Source: Pseudoxanthomonas sp. CF385
GTDB lineage: Bacteria > Pseudomonadota > Gammaproteobacteria > Xanthomonadales > Xanthomonadaceae
Direction of reading: 5' to 3'
NCBI RefSeq assembly: GCF_900104255.1
Contig: NZ_FNKZ01000001.1
Coordinates: 960,001-1,024,000, forward strand
Length of the DNA stretch: 64,000 bases
Shown: one piece after another, positions 1-9,303 of the stretch
Layout: the number at the start of each line of letters is the position of its first letter
Numbering within the stretch: the stretch's first letter is position 1
Notes under the pieces: generated by a model
What the model saw: the letters and a program-made list of their open reading frames with translations, nothing else
Database searches by the model: none
What the model was told of the DNA's origin: nothing
Position numbers and translations under genes: made by a program

Positions 1-201
1 GCGGCGGCCAGCTTCTGGCTGCTGGCGGCGGCGCTGAAGCACATCCCGCTGGGAACCGGCTACGCGATCTGGGTGGGCATCGGCGCCGTCGGCACGGCCT
101 GCGTCGGCATGTGGTTGTTCCAGGAGCCCGCGACGGTGGCGCGCCTGGTGTGCATCGGCCTGATCGTGGCCGGCATCATCGGCCTGAAGCTGGCTTCGTA
201 A
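1..201 (+). CDS. sugE: SugE/Gdx-type small multidrug resistance exporter (3' end only)
   Basis: The open frame enters from the left edge and runs 66 codons to a TAA stop, so the N-terminal part lies outside the window. The visible part carries GTGYAIWVGIGAVGT, which is the hallmark of the guanidinium/quaternary-ammonium (SugE/Gdx) branch of SMR exporters. It ends in a last hydrophobic helix, GLIVAGIIGLKLAS. Such proteins are about 105 residues long with four helices and work as dimers in the inner membrane, so roughly the last two and a half helices are present. Assignment to the Gdx branch rather than the EmrE branch rests on these motifs only. Confidence 0.82.
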   Translation, partial: AAASFWLLAAALKHIPLGTGYAIWVGIGAVGTACVGMWLFQEPATVARLVCIGLIVAGIIGLKLAS

Positions 202-219
202 GCCAGGACGGACGGCGCC

Positions 220-861
220 TCAGAGGCGGTAGGCCACGGCCTTCATCAGCTTCGAGGCGCCGGCCATCAGGCTCGGGATCGGGGTCGGCAGCACCCGGGC
301 GCCGGCGTGCTGGGCGTGTTCGGCATGGCGGGCCTCGTCGGCCTTCATCACCGTCAGGATCTCGCGGCTGCGCAGGTCGGCCGGGGGCAGGGATTCCAGA
401 TGTTCGTCCAGGTGGGCTTCCACCTGGTGCTCGGTCTCCACCACGAACCCCAGGCTCCAGCCATCGCCCCGCAGGCCGGCCAGCGCGCCCAGGGCGTAGC
501 TTCCGGCATACCAGACGGGGTTGAAGAGGCTGGGGCGGCTGTCCAGTTCCCGCAGGCGATCGGCGCACCAGGCCAGGTGGTCGGTCTCTTCCTGGGCGGC
601 GTCCAGCAGGTGCGCCCGCGTCTCCGGGTCGCGGGCGACCGCCGCCTGGCCGAAGTACAGGCCCTGGGCGCACACCTCGCCCACGTGGTTGATCCGCATG
701 AGGCCCGCGGCATGGCGCTGCTCGGCGTCGTCGAGGGCCACATCCGGGGTATCGCCCGCCGGATTGGGCCGCTGGGCGGGCGGATTGCCGAAAACGGTGT
801 CCAGGCCACGCTGGGCTTCCACCAGCCAGCGGTCGAGGGGAGAGAGGCTCCGGATGCTCAT
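220..861 (-). CDS. coq7: 2-polyprenyl-3-methyl-6-methoxy-1,4-benzoquinone monooxygenase (ubiquinone biosynthesis)
   Basis: A 213-residue di-iron hydroxylase of the Coq7 family. It adds the last ring hydroxyl in ubiquinone synthesis, at the inner membrane face. The carboxylate-bridged iron ligands are seen in two similar halves, with NHVGE and EETDHL motifs in the first half and ETEHQ and EARH motifs in the second. The frame stays open further upstream, but the upstream residues are Arg/Pro-rich and unlike the family. [12 protein letters not shown] at 861 gives the usual length, so this start was chosen. The gene points away from rplM and is convergent with the SMR gene, with only 18 bases between their stops. 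Confidence 0.93.
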   Translation of the reverse strand: MSIRSLSPLDRWLVEAQRGLDTVFGNPPAQRPNPAGDTPDVALDDAEQRHAAGLMRINHVGEVCAQGLYFGQAAVARDPETRAHLLDAAQEETDHLAWCADRLRELDSRPSLFNPVWYAGSYALGALAGLRGDGWSLGFVVETEHQVEAHLDEHLESLPPADLRSREILTVMKADEARHAEHAQHAGARVLPTPIPSLMAGASKLMKAVAYRL

Positions 862-912
862 GCGCCCATTGTGCCGGCTGCCGGGCTGGACGTCTCGGGC
901 CCGCCGGGCAGG

Positions 913-941
913 TTGCGCAGACCCGCTGAGCCCCGTACAAT
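913..941 (+). promoter_or_regulatory. Probable sigma-70 promoter of rplM-rpsI
   Basis: TTGCGC at 913-918 and TACAAT at 936-941 are separated by 17 bases. This places transcription start near 948, about 85 bases before rplM. The spacing and both hexamers are close to consensus. It lies in the gap between the divergent coq7 and rplM. Confidence 0.6.
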
Positions 942-1031
942 CCCGCCTCTTCCGTTTCACCCTTCACAACGCGTGGCAAAGTTCCGCCCGGGAAACCGCG
1001 GAATCCGCCCGACCAGACACACGAGAGTTAC

Positions 1032-1460
1032 ATGAGCACCTTTACCGCCAAGTCCGAGACCGTCCAGCGCGACTGGTACGTCGTCGACGCAGCAGGCAAG
1101 ACCCTGGGTCGCCTGTCCACCGAGCTGGCCCGCCGTCTCCGCGGCAAGCACAAGCCCGTCTATACCCCTCACGTTGATACCGGCGACTACCTCGTCGTGA
1201 TCAATGCCGAGAAGATCCACGTCACCGGCAACAAGCTGGCCGACAAGAAGTACCACCGCTTCACCGGCTACATCGGCAACCTGAAGACCGAGACGCTGGC
1301 GCAGGCGCTGGAGCGCCATCCGGAGCGCGTCATCGAGACCGCCGTGAAGGGCATGCTGCCGAAGGGCCCGCTGGGCCGCGACATGTATCGCAAGCTCAAG
1401 GTCTACGCCGGCCCGAATCATCCGCACGCCGCTCAGCAGCCGCAGGTCCTGGACATCTAA
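1032..1460 (+). CDS. rplM: 50S ribosomal protein L13
   Basis: 142 residues, the normal length for bacterial L13, an early-assembly protein of the large subunit. Typical segments are seen: [16 protein letters not shown] near the N-terminus, [16 protein letters not shown], and [20 protein letters not shown] near the C-terminus. It is followed after two bases by rpsI, the usual bacterial pair. The upstream leader is about 85 bases long. I looked for but could not prove an autoregulatory hairpin in it. Confidence 0.98.
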   Translation: MSTFTAKSETVQRDWYVVDAAGKTLGRLSTELARRLRGKHKPVYTPHVDTGDYLVVINAEKIHVTGNKLADKKYHRFTGYIGNLKTETLAQALERHPERVIETAVKGMLPKGPLGRDMYRKLKVYAGPNHPHAAQQPQVLDI

Positions 1461-1462
1461 TC

Positions 1463-1855
1463 ATGGCTATCACTCAGAACTACGGCACCGGCCGTCGCAA
1501 GTCCTCCACCGCCCGCGTGTTCCTGCGCAAGGGTTCCGGCAATATCACGGTCAATGGTCGTCCGCTGGACGAGTTCTTCGGCCGCGAAACCGGCCGCATG
1601 ATCGTGCGCCAGCCGCTGGAACTGACCAAGAACACCGAAACCTTCGACATCACCGTCACGACCACCGGTGGCGGCATCACCGGCCAGGCCGGCGCCATCC
1701 GCCTGGGCATCGCCCGCGCGCTGGTGGAATACGATGAAACGCTGAAGCCGGAACTGCGCAAGGCAGGCTTCGTGACCCGCGACGCCCGTGAAGTCGAGCG
1801 TAAGAAGGTCGGCCTGCACAAGGCGCGTCGCGCCACCCAGTTCTCCAAGCGTTAA
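1463..1855 (+). CDS. rpsI: 30S ribosomal protein S9
   Basis: 130 residues. It begins [15 protein letters not shown] and ends in the invariant ATQFSKR tail, which reaches the P-site of the small subunit. It is transcribed with rplM, two bases downstream. The tRNA-Gln gene starts 34 bases after its stop, so read-through or a separate tRNA promoter are both possible. A TACACT hexamer at 1865-1870 could serve the tRNA. Confidence 0.98.
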   Translation: MAITQNYGTGRRKSSTARVFLRKGSGNITVNGRPLDEFFGRETGRMIVRQPLELTKNTETFDITVTTTGGGITGQAGAIRLGIARALVEYDETLKPELRKAGFVTRDAREVERKKVGLHKARRATQFSKR

Positions 1856-1888
1856 CAGACGCGCTACACTACGCGTCACTGGTTATAC

Positions 1889-1963
1889 AGCCCCGTCGCC
1901 AAGCGGTAAGGCACCTGACTCTGACTCAGGCATTCGGAGGTTCGAATCCTTCCGGGGCTGCCA
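1889..1963 (+). tRNA. tRNA-Gln (anticodon CTG)
   Basis: A 75-base cloverleaf. The acceptor arms AGCCCCG and CGGGGCT pair, followed by discriminator G and an encoded CCA (1961-1963). The anticodon stem CCTGA/TCAGG encloses the loop CTCTGAC with anticodon CTG at 1921-1923. The T arm carries GGTTCGAATCC. The D-arm sequence GCCAAGCGGTAAGGC matches bacterial tRNA-Gln. A terminator follows 25 bases later. Confidence 0.97.
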
Positions 1964-1986
1964 ACTTGAAGTCCAATGGACATCCG

Positions 1987-2012
1987 CAAAAGCCCGCCTC
2001 TGGCGGGTTTTT
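1987..2012 (+). terminator. Intrinsic terminator after tRNA-Gln
   Basis: The stem CCCGCC (1993-1998) pairs with GGCGGG (2002-2007) around a TCT loop, and is followed by TTTTT. It has an A-rich left flank. It ends the rplM-rpsI-tRNA unit just before the oxygenase gene. Confidence 0.85.
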
Positions 2013-2029
2013 GCGTTGAGGGGTTTGCC

Positions 2030-2776
2030 ATGGTCGCGATGTTCCAACCTCCGTTCTGTCCTGCCGACGAGGCCGTGCGCCGCGTGCAGGAGCGTGGCTA
2101 TGCCGTGCTCGAGCCGCGATCCATGGCCGACGCCGTCGGCGCCGATCTGGATGCCCTCGATGCACTGCTGCCGAGCTGGGATCGGCTGGAGGTGGACGGA
2201 TACCTCAAGGATGGCGGCCGCTACCGGCGGCGTCGGCATTCGTGCTTCGTCCTCGATGCGGATGGGATCACGCAGGCGCCGCACCGCGCGCACTGGCAGT
2301 CGCTGGATTACAACGCCCTGCACGGCGGCATGCAGCGCTGGTTCGAGCCGATCGAGTCGGCCGTTGCGGGTGCTCTAGCTTGGCAACAATTGCTGGGGGG
2401 ACTGGGACGCTGGTGCTCGGCGCTGAAGGGCGAGCGCCCCTGGCATGTCGAGGCGCACCAGTTCCGCATCGACACCACCGATGGCATCGGCCGGCCGACG
2501 CCGGAGGGTGCGCATCGCGACGGCGTGGATTTCGTCGCGGTGCTGTTGCTGGGCCGGCAAGGCATCAAGGGGGGCGAGACCCGCGTGTTCGCCGCCGCGG
2601 GACCGGACGGGCAGCGTTTCACGCTGGAGGCGCCGTGGTCGTTGCTGTTCCTCGACGACGAGCGCGTCATCCACGAATCCACCCCGATCCAGCCGCTCGA
2701 CGGACAGGGCCATCGCGATACGCTGGTTCTGACGTTCCGCAAGGACGGCTTCCAGGGCGATCCTGCCGCCGGCTGA
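2030..2776 (+). CDS. 2-oxoglutarate/Fe(II) dioxygenase family protein (2OG-Fe_Oxy_2 type)
   Basis: 248 residues. The iron-binding facial triad is seen as H162-x-D164 (in AHRDGVDF) and H215 (in VIHEST), with a downstream arginine near 229-237 that could hold 2-oxoglutarate. The pattern GGETRVF between them and the overall layout fit the family that includes free L-isoleucine/methionine hydroxylases, but the substrate here cannot be read from sequence. The start at 2030 is preceded by a GAGG Shine-Dalgarno. MFQPPF at 2039 is an alternative. It stands alone between the tRNA terminator and the promoter of the fumarylacetoacetase gene. Confidence 0.78.
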   Translation: MVAMFQPPFCPADEAVRRVQERGYAVLEPRSMADAVGADLDALDALLPSWDRLEVDGYLKDGGRYRRRRHSCFVLDADGITQAPHRAHWQSLDYNALHGGMQRWFEPIESAVAGALAWQQLLGGLGRWCSALKGERPWHVEAHQFRIDTTDGIGRPTPEGAHRDGVDFVAVLLLGRQGIKGGETRVFAAAGPDGQRFTLEAPWSLLFLDDERVIHESTPIQPLDGQGHRDTLVLTFRKDGFQGDPAAG

Positions 2777-2800
2777 CCGTCGCACGTATTTCGTTACAAT
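2773..2800 (+). promoter_or_regulatory. Possible promoter of the fumarylacetoacetase gene
   Basis: CTGACC at 2773-2778 and TACAAT at 2795-2800 are 16 bases apart, and the start codon lies 39 bases further on. The -10 is strong and the -35 is weak. It overlaps the stop region of the preceding gene. Confidence 0.45.
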
Positions 2801-2839
2801 TGAAACCAAGGCGCGTGGGCGCCGGCATCTGGAGTTCCG

Positions 2840-3829
2840 ATGAAGCTGGGTTCCCTGAAGGAAGGTGGTCGCGACGGTACGTTGATCGTCGTGTCGCGTG
2901 ATCTGGCCCGCGGCGTGCGCGCCACCGGCATCGCGCCGACGCTGCAGCGCGCGCTGGAGGACTGGAGCAACACCGCGCCGCGCCTCAACGCGCTGTACGA
3001 GTCGCTGAATGCCGGCGACGCCGGCGACGCCTTCGACATCGACCTGCAGTCGCTCGCTGCCCCGCTGCCGCGCGCCTACGAATTCGTGGACGGCAGCGCC
3101 TACCTGCCGCACGTCGAGCGCGTACGTCGCGCCCGCAACGCGGAAGTGCCGGCCAGCTTCTACACCGATCCGCTGATGTACCAGGCGACCAGCGCCGGGT
3201 TCCTCGGCCCGCGCGACCCGGTGAAGGTCGTCAGCGAGGACTACGGTATCGACCTGGAAGCGGAGATCGTCGTGATCACCGACGACGTACCGATGGCGGT
3301 GACGGCTGCGCAGGCCGCCGCGCATATCCAACTGGTCGGCCTGGTCAACGACGTTTCGCTGCGCAATCTGATCCCGGGCGAACTCGCCAAGGGCTTCGGG
3401 TTCCTGCAGTCCAAGCCGCGCTCGGCGCTGTCGCCGGTGTTCGTGACGCCTGACGAGCTCGAGGGTGCCTGGGACGGCAACAAAGTGCACCTGCCGCTGG
3501 TGACCCACATCAACGGCGCGTGGTTCGGCGCACCGGAAGCGGGCGTCGACATGCAGTTCGACTTTTCGCAGCTCGTCGCCCACGCGGCGAAGACGCGTCC
3601 GCTCTCGGCCGGCACCATCGTCGGTTCGGGCACGATCGCCAACGAGGACACGTCCAAGGGCGCCTCGTGCTTCGCGGAGAAGCGCACCGTCGAAACGCTC
3701 CGCGACGGCAAGCCCAGCACCCCCTTCATGAGCTTCGGCGACGTGGTCCACATCGAAATGAAAGACCGTGACGGCCGTTCCATTTTTGGCGCGATCGAAC
3801 AGCGGATCGAAGCCGAACCCTTGCCTTGA
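2840..3829 (+). CDS. Fumarylacetoacetate hydrolase family protein
   Basis: 329 residues. The FAH-fold signatures are LEAEIVVITDD (metal-binding Glu pair) near residue 142, GLVNDVSLRNL near residue 175, and the late GSGTIANED block. In tyrosine catabolism this enzyme splits fumarylacetoacetate into fumarate and acetoacetate. A maleylacetoacetate isomerase gene lies 98 bases downstream on the same strand, which supports that role over other FAH-family reactions. A GGAG Shine-Dalgarno sits just ahead of the start. The upstream pathway genes (hmgA, hppD) are not in the window. Confidence 0.88.
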   Translation: MKLGSLKEGGRDGTLIVVSRDLARGVRATGIAPTLQRALEDWSNTAPRLNALYESLNAGDAGDAFDIDLQSLAAPLPRAYEFVDGSAYLPHVERVRRARNAEVPASFYTDPLMYQATSAGFLGPRDPVKVVSEDYGIDLEAEIVVITDDVPMAVTAAQAAAHIQLVGLVNDVSLRNLIPGELAKGFGFLQSKPRSALSPVFVTPDELEGAWDGNKVHLPLVTHINGAWFGAPEAGVDMQFDFSQLVAHAAKTRPLSAGTIVGSGTIANEDTSKGASCFAEKRTVETLRDGKPSTPFMSFGDVVHIEMKDRDGRSIFGAIEQRIEAEPLP

Positions 3830-3927
3830 GGACCTGCCCGGGCCCAGTGTGGTGACAGGAAGGATCGAGACGGGCAGGGACGTGGATTCCGGGCATGTGA
3901 TGGCGCAAACCGCGGGGAGCGGCTTGC

Positions 3928-4587
3928 ATGGCTGAGCAACTGAAGCTGTATTCCTACTGGCGCTCCAGCGCCGCCTACCGCGTCCGCATCGGCTTGAACC
4001 TGAAAGGCCTGGTGTACGAGACCGTGCCCGTGCACCTGGTCCGCGACGGGGGCCAGCAGCATTCCGCCGAGTACATCGCCAAGAATCCCCAGCAACTGGT
4101 GCCGACGCTGCAGCACGGCGTGCGGGTGATCCGGCAGTCGCTCGCGATCCTCGAATACCTGGACGAAGCCTGGCCCTCGCCGCGCTTGTTGCCGATGACG
4201 GCGCGCGACCGCGCTCGTGTGCGCGCGTTGGCGCAGATGGTGGCGTGCGACATCCACCCGCTCAACAACCTGCGCGTGCTGCAGTATTTCGAGCACACGT
4301 GGAATGTCCCGCAGGCCGAGCGGGACGACTGGATCAAGCACTGGATCGTGGAGGGCTTCACCGCGATGGAGTCCCTGCTCACGGAGGACGCCGCCACCGG
4401 TCCTTACTGCCACGGCCAGACGCCGGGCCTCGCCGACTGCTGTCTGGTGCCGCAGGTCTTCAATGCGCGCCGCTTCGGCGTGGACATCTCGGCGTTCCCG
4501 ACGATCCTGCGCATCGAGGAAGCCTGCCTCGCGTTGCCCGCCTTCGACCGGGCGCGCCCCGAGAACCAGCCCGACGCGAACGCCTGA
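3928..4587 (+). CDS. maiA: Maleylacetoacetate isomerase (zeta-class GST fold)
   Basis: 219 residues. The zeta-class active-site segment YWRSSAAYRVRIGLNLKG follows the N-terminal strand and holds the SSxxxRVR glutathione-binding motif. An all-helical C-terminal GST domain follows, with HPLNNLRVLQYF. It converts maleylacetoacetate to fumarylacetoacetate, the substrate of the preceding gene product. A GGGGAG Shine-Dalgarno precedes the ATG. It is convergent with pilU across a hairpin. Confidence 0.93.
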   Translation: MAEQLKLYSYWRSSAAYRVRIGLNLKGLVYETVPVHLVRDGGQQHSAEYIAKNPQQLVPTLQHGVRVIRQSLAILEYLDEAWPSPRLLPMTARDRARVRALAQMVACDIHPLNNLRVLQYFEHTWNVPQAERDDWIKHWIVEGFTAMESLLTEDAATGPYCHGQTPGLADCCLVPQVFNARRFGVDISAFPTILRIEEACLALPAFDRARPENQPDANA

Positions 4588-4593
4588 AACAGG

Positions 4594-4615
4594 AAGGGCA
4601 GGTTTCCCTGCCCTT
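4594..4615. terminator. Hairpin between convergent maiA and pilU
   Basis: AAGGGCAGG (4594-4602) pairs perfectly with CCTGCCCTT (4607-4615) around TTTC. There is no long T-run on either strand. It probably works as a bidirectional terminator. Confidence 0.6.
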
Positions 4616-4644
4616 GTCGTGCGTGTCGCGATGTGCCGCTGCGA

Positions 4645-5781
4645 TCAGCCGAAGCCGTGGGTGATCCGCGGCGAGCTGCTGCCGTTGTCGTAATCGGCAT
4701 AAGGGTCGTGCTCGCCCTTGCTGCCCTCGGACAGGCGGAACTTCAGCGCCAGGCCATCGCGCGAGTCGGCCGCGCGCAGCGCCTCCTCCTGCTCGATCTG
4801 GCCTTCCTTCACCATGCGGAACAGGCACTGGTCGAAGGTCTCCATGCCTTCCTCCAGCGACTCCTCCATGGCGGCCTTGATTTCGTGCACCTGACCGCGG
4901 CGCAGCAGGTCGCGGATCATCGGCGTGTTGATCAGCACTTCGGCCGCGGGCAGGCGGCGCCCATCGTTGCCCTTCACGAGGCGCTGCGACACCACGGCGC
5001 GCAGGTTCAGCGCCAGGTTCATCAGCACATTCTTGTGGGCGCTCTCGGGGAAGAAATTGAGGATGCGCTCGATGGTCTGGTCGGCGTTGTTCGAGTGCAG
5101 CGTGGCGAGGCACAGATGGCCGGTCTCGGCGAAGGCGATCGCCGCCTCCATCGTCGTGGCGTCCAGGATCTCGCCGATCAGGATGACGTCCGGGGCCTCG
5201 CGCATCGCGTTCTTCAGCGCGTTGTGGAACGCGTGGGTGTCCAGGCCGACTTCGCGCTGGTTGACGATGGACTGCTTGTGCCGGTGCAGGTACTCGATCG
5301 GATCCTCGATGGTGAGGATATGCCCGGTGCTGGTGGTGTTGCGGTAGTCGATCATCGACGCCAGCGAGGTCGACTTGCCCGAACCGGTGGAGCCGACGAT
5401 CAGCACCAGCCCGCGCGGGGTCATGATGATGTCCTTCAGCACCGGCGGGAGGTTCAGCTCCTCGATGCTCGGGATCACGCTGCGGATGGCGCGGATGACC
5501 ATGCCCACTTCGCCGCGCTGCTTGAACACGTTGACGCGGAAGCGGCCGGCGTCCTGCAGGGCGATCGCCATGTTCAGCTCGAGCTCGCGCTCGAACACGG
5601 GCACCTGGCCCTCGTCCATCAGCGAGTACGCGATCTTCTTGACCATGCCGGGCGGCAGGCCGGTATTGCCCAAGGGGTACAGCTTGCCCTCGATCTTGAT
5701 GTAGACCGGCGCCCCGGTCGTCAGGAACATGTCCGAGGCGTTCTTCTCGGTCATCAGCTTCAGGAAATAGCCGATGTCCAT
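4645..5781 (-). CDS. pilU: Type IV pilus retraction ATPase, PilU type
   Basis: 378 residues. An N-terminal PAS-like part is followed by a RecA-type motor with Walker A GSTGSGKST at about residues 130-138 and the Walker B region EAPDVILIGEILD. The segment LNFFPESAHKNVLMNLALNLRAVVSQR is cut here for length only: FFPESAHKNV and LNLRAVVSQR are typical of PilU, which assists PilT in pilus retraction. The start MDIGYFLKLM at 5781 matches the family. The open frame upstream of it is not family-like. No pilT is next to it in this window. It is divergent from the DUF4398 gene, with 95 bases between. Confidence 0.9.
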   Translation of the reverse strand: MDIGYFLKLMTEKNASDMFLTTGAPVYIKIEGKLYPLGNTGLPPGMVKKIAYSLMDEGQVPVFERELELNMAIALQDAGRFRVNVFKQRGEVGMVIRAIRSVIPSIEELNLPPVLKDIIMTPRGLVLIVGSTGSGKSTSLASMIDYRNTTSTGHILTIEDPIEYLHRHKQSIVNQREVGLDTHAFHNALKNAMREAPDVILIGEILDATTMEAAIAFAETGHLCLATLHSNNADQTIERILNFFPESAHKNVLMNLALNLRAVVSQRLVKGNDGRRLPAAEVLINTPMIRDLLRRGQVHEIKAAMEESLEEGMETFDQCLFRMVKEGQIEQEEALRAADSRDGLALKFRLSEGSKGEHDPYADYDNGSSSPRITHGFG

Positions 5782-5876
5782 GTGCAAAGCTCCCCACGAT
5801 GCGCGGCACCACATTGCAACGGCGCCGAAGGCTACAGACAATGGCCGCGCGTACCCCTCAACGTCACGGCACCCCA

Positions 5877-6254
5877 ATGACTGTTAGCTTCGCACACTTC
5901 CGCAGGCCCCTGCATGTGATGGCCGCCGCAGTAGCGGCACTCGCCCTGGCGCCCGCGTTCGCCCAGAGCGTGCCCAGCCCGGAACTGGAAGCCGCCGTGC
6001 AGGCGGTCCAGCGCGCCGACCGGGCCGATGCCGACCAGTACGCCCCTGAACCGCTGGCGGCGGCCCGCCAGGCCCTGGCGCAGGCGCAATCCACCCGCAA
6101 CAAGAAGGAAGCGCTCGATTTCGCCCTGCGCGCGGCGGCCGACGCCGACCTGGCGCGCGCCCGCAGCGAGGAGGCCGTCGCGACGGCGGAGGTGGGCCAA
6201 CGCCGCGCGGAAATCGCGGATCTGCAGCGCCAGCTCGGGGAGGGTGGCCGATGA
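5877..6254 (+). CDS. DUF4398 domain-containing exported protein
   Basis: 125 residues. A signal peptide with a hydrophobic core (MAAAVAALALAPAFAQ) is followed by an alanine- and charge-rich helical region, where LEAAVQAVQRADRAD and APEPLAAARQAL match the DUF4398 pattern. The mature part is predicted to be helical, probably coiled-coil, in the periplasm. It overlaps the next gene by four bases (ATGA at 6251), so the two are translationally coupled. Function is unknown; the pairing with an OmpA-like partner suggests a role at the envelope. Confidence 0.75.
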   Translation: MTVSFAHFRRPLHVMAAAVAALALAPAFAQSVPSPELEAAVQAVQRADRADADQYAPEPLAAARQALAQAQSTRNKKEALDFALRAAADADLARARSEEAVATAEVGQRRAEIADLQRQLGEGGR

Positions 6255-7144
6255 GCGCGCGCCGGATCGTCCCGCTCGCCCTGGGGCTGCTGCTCGCCGG
6301 CATGACCGCCGCGGCCGCGTTCGCCGCGGAGAACCCGGTGACGGTGCAGCTCAACCAGCGGCTCGGCCGGCTGCAGTCGGATCCCGCCCTGGCGGAATTC
6401 GCCGCCTACGAGAAATTGCAGGCCCAGCACGCCGTGGCGGCGTTCGACAAGGGACGCCGCAGCCAGCGCGAGACCCTGCAGTACGTGGCCGAGCGCCGCG
6501 TCGAAGTCGCCGAGATCGCGGCCCGCACGCAGGCCGCGCGCCGTGAAGCCGATCGCCTGGATCGCACGCGCAGCGAGCTGCTGGTCGAAGCCAGCCGACG
6601 CGAGGCCGAGCGGGCGCGCCGCGAGGCCGAGCGCTTGCGCGTGCAAGCCCAGATCCAGGCGGAGGAAACCGATCGCCTGCGCCTGGCGGCGGAAGCCGAG
6701 GCCCTGGCGCGCCAGGAGGCGGAAACCACCCTGGATACCGTGGCGGGGCAGCAGGCGAGCCGGCTCAGTACCGCGCGCCAGCGTGAGTTGAAGCTGGCGC
6801 GAGAAGAAGCCGAACTGGTCTCCGGGGCGAAGCTGCCGGCGTCCAAGTTCGAAAGCCGCGGCGAAGTGTTCGCTCTGGGCGCGGATGCCTTCGCGAGCGG
6901 ATCGGCCAAGCTGTCCGGCGGCGGCACTGCGACGGCGAGCGCGCTCGCCGCCTACCTGCAGGCGAACCCGAAGGCGCGTGCGCGGATCGAGGGGTACGGC
7001 GACAAGCAGACGCCGGGCCAGCGCCGCGCGGATGCGCTGCGGGATGCGCTGACCGCCGGGGGCGTCCAGAAGAGCCGGCTGCAGAGCGCGGCCAAAGGCA
7101 CCGGGACCAAGGCACGCGCAGTCGAAGTCATCATCACGCACTGA
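6251..7144 (+). CDS. OmpA-like / coiled-coil envelope protein
   Basis: 297 residues. A signal peptide (ALGLLLAGMTAAAAFAAE) is followed by a long charged helix rich in RREAER-type heptads (about residues 80-185). A C-terminal module of about 100 residues resembles the OmpA/MotB peptidoglycan-binding fold: GEVFALGADAFASGSAKL, then ALAAYLQANPKARARIEGYGD, then GQRRADALRDAL. The final arginine helix typical of OmpA is present, but the sequence is divergent, so peptidoglycan binding is inferred. Coupled to the DUF4398 gene by an ATGA overlap. Confidence 0.72.
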   Translation: MSARRIVPLALGLLLAGMTAAAAFAAENPVTVQLNQRLGRLQSDPALAEFAAYEKLQAQHAVAAFDKGRRSQRETLQYVAERRVEVAEIAARTQAARREADRLDRTRSELLVEASRREAERARREAERLRVQAQIQAEETDRLRLAAEAEALARQEAETTLDTVAGQQASRLSTARQRELKLAREEAELVSGAKLPASKFESRGEVFALGADAFASGSAKLSGGGTATASALAAYLQANPKARARIEGYGDKQTPGQRRADALRDALTAGGVQKSRLQSAAKGTGTKARAVEVIITH

Positions 7145-7255
7145 TTTTTTCTTCAAGATCAGTTAGTTGCACGGTGATTCGGGTCGCGCGAAGGCCCGCA
7201 TGTGAAGCGGGCGTTACCGCGCAACATGCGTTGAATCAACCACTTACGACCGGGG

Positions 7256-7284
7256 TTGCCGGGCCCCGGAGCGAGGAGTAGGGT
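7256..7284 (+). promoter_or_regulatory. Candidate promoter of the 7291-7478 transcript
   Basis: TTGCCG at 7256-7261 and TAGGGT at 7279-7284 are separated by exactly 17 bases. Initiation would fall near 7291, immediately before a perfect 9-bp hairpin. The position relative to that hairpin is the main support. Confidence 0.4.
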
Positions 7285-7290
7285 CATATA

Positions 7291-7478
7291 CCCAAGCGAC
7301 CCCTGTCGCTTGGCTCACCGGAGAATCGCCCCGATGACGCCCGTTCCAATCCCGCAGGAAACCGCCGCCGGCAGCCAGGCTGTCGCGGGCATTCCGGCGG
7401 GAGGTGCCCGCGAAACCGGTCGGCAACTCCGCTCCCAAGCCAACGCCCCGTGCCTGTGAAGGCCGGGGCGTTCGTATT
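7291..7478 (+). ncRNA. Candidate structured small RNA or long structured leader
   Basis: This is the only gene-free stretch longer than 300 bases (7145-7499). It contains a series of strong hairpins. CCAAGCGAC/GTCGCTTGG at 7292-7313 closes a CCCT loop. ATCG/CGAT at 7325-7335 has a C-only loop. CGCGGGCA/TGCCCGCG lies at 7384-7412. A 13-bp terminal hairpin at 7442-7472 (AACGCCCCG then GCCT, GTGA loop) is followed by TTCGTATTTC. C-rich loops recall the xanthomonad sX13-type regulators, but I cannot identify the family. It may instead be the 5' leader of the YdcH-like gene, which starts 22 bases later. Confidence 0.42.
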
Positions 7479-7499
7479 TCTGCTGAAGGAGGTAACACC

Positions 7500-7718
7500 A
7501 TGTTCGAAGGTCAACCGCAGGCCGAAATCGATGCACTCATCAAGGCCGATCCGGAGTTCAAGCAGCTTTACCAGCGCCATCGCGAGCTGGACAAGAAAGT
7601 CACCGACGCCGAGCTCGGCGTTCTGCCCATCGACGACAATCTGCTGGGCCAGATGAAGCGCGAGAAACTGCACGCCAAGGAGCGATTGCTCCGGATCTAC
7701 GACGCCAAGCCCCACTGA
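7500..7718 (+). CDS. YdcH/DUF465 family small protein
   Basis: 72 residues, highly charged and predicted to be a helical hairpin. AEIDALIKADPEFKQLY, then HRELDKKVTDAE, and the C-terminal KREKLHAKERL match the DUF465 (YdcH) family, whose cellular role is unsettled. The ATG at 7500 has a perfect AAGGAGGT Shine-Dalgarno at 7486-7493, so the earlier in-frame start at 7404 is rejected. It directly follows the hairpin-rich RNA region and may share its transcript. Confidence 0.85.
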   Translation: MFEGQPQAEIDALIKADPEFKQLYQRHRELDKKVTDAELGVLPIDDNLLGQMKREKLHAKERLLRIYDAKPH

Positions 7719-7834
7719 AGCCTCCCCCCGAGCTTTCTCGTCGCGGGCGGCGACGGCCTCCTCGTCGGCCGTCGCCGTCCGCGTCACCCTAGTGCGATAA
7801 TCCGGGCCACGTTCCGCACCGGATGCACGGCCGC

Positions 7835-9205
<1,371 letters not shown>

Positions 9206-9303
9206 GCGGCGGCGCCGGCCGTCCACAGGGGAGGGCGGCCGGGCACGGACGATACGTTAAGGACCCGCTGGTAAAATGGCGGGCTGACTCAAGGAACCCG
9301 AAC

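Noticed and set aside
225..234. GGCGGTAGGC resembling an ops/JUMPstart element of polysaccharide operons
   Set aside because: It lies inside the end of coq7, about 10 kb from the polysaccharide cluster. No such element was seen before wzm.
1889..1963. tRNA-Gln as a possible integration site of a mobile element
   Set aside because: No integrase or attachment repeat is nearby. The tyrosine recombinase at 52334 is the housekeeping XerD, set by its dsbC neighbour.
7256..7459. A 67-codon frame within the hairpin region
   Set aside because: It has no Shine-Dalgarno and crosses several strong stems; its Pro/Ala/Gly/Arg composition is typical of random high-GC frames. Structured RNA explains the stretch better.
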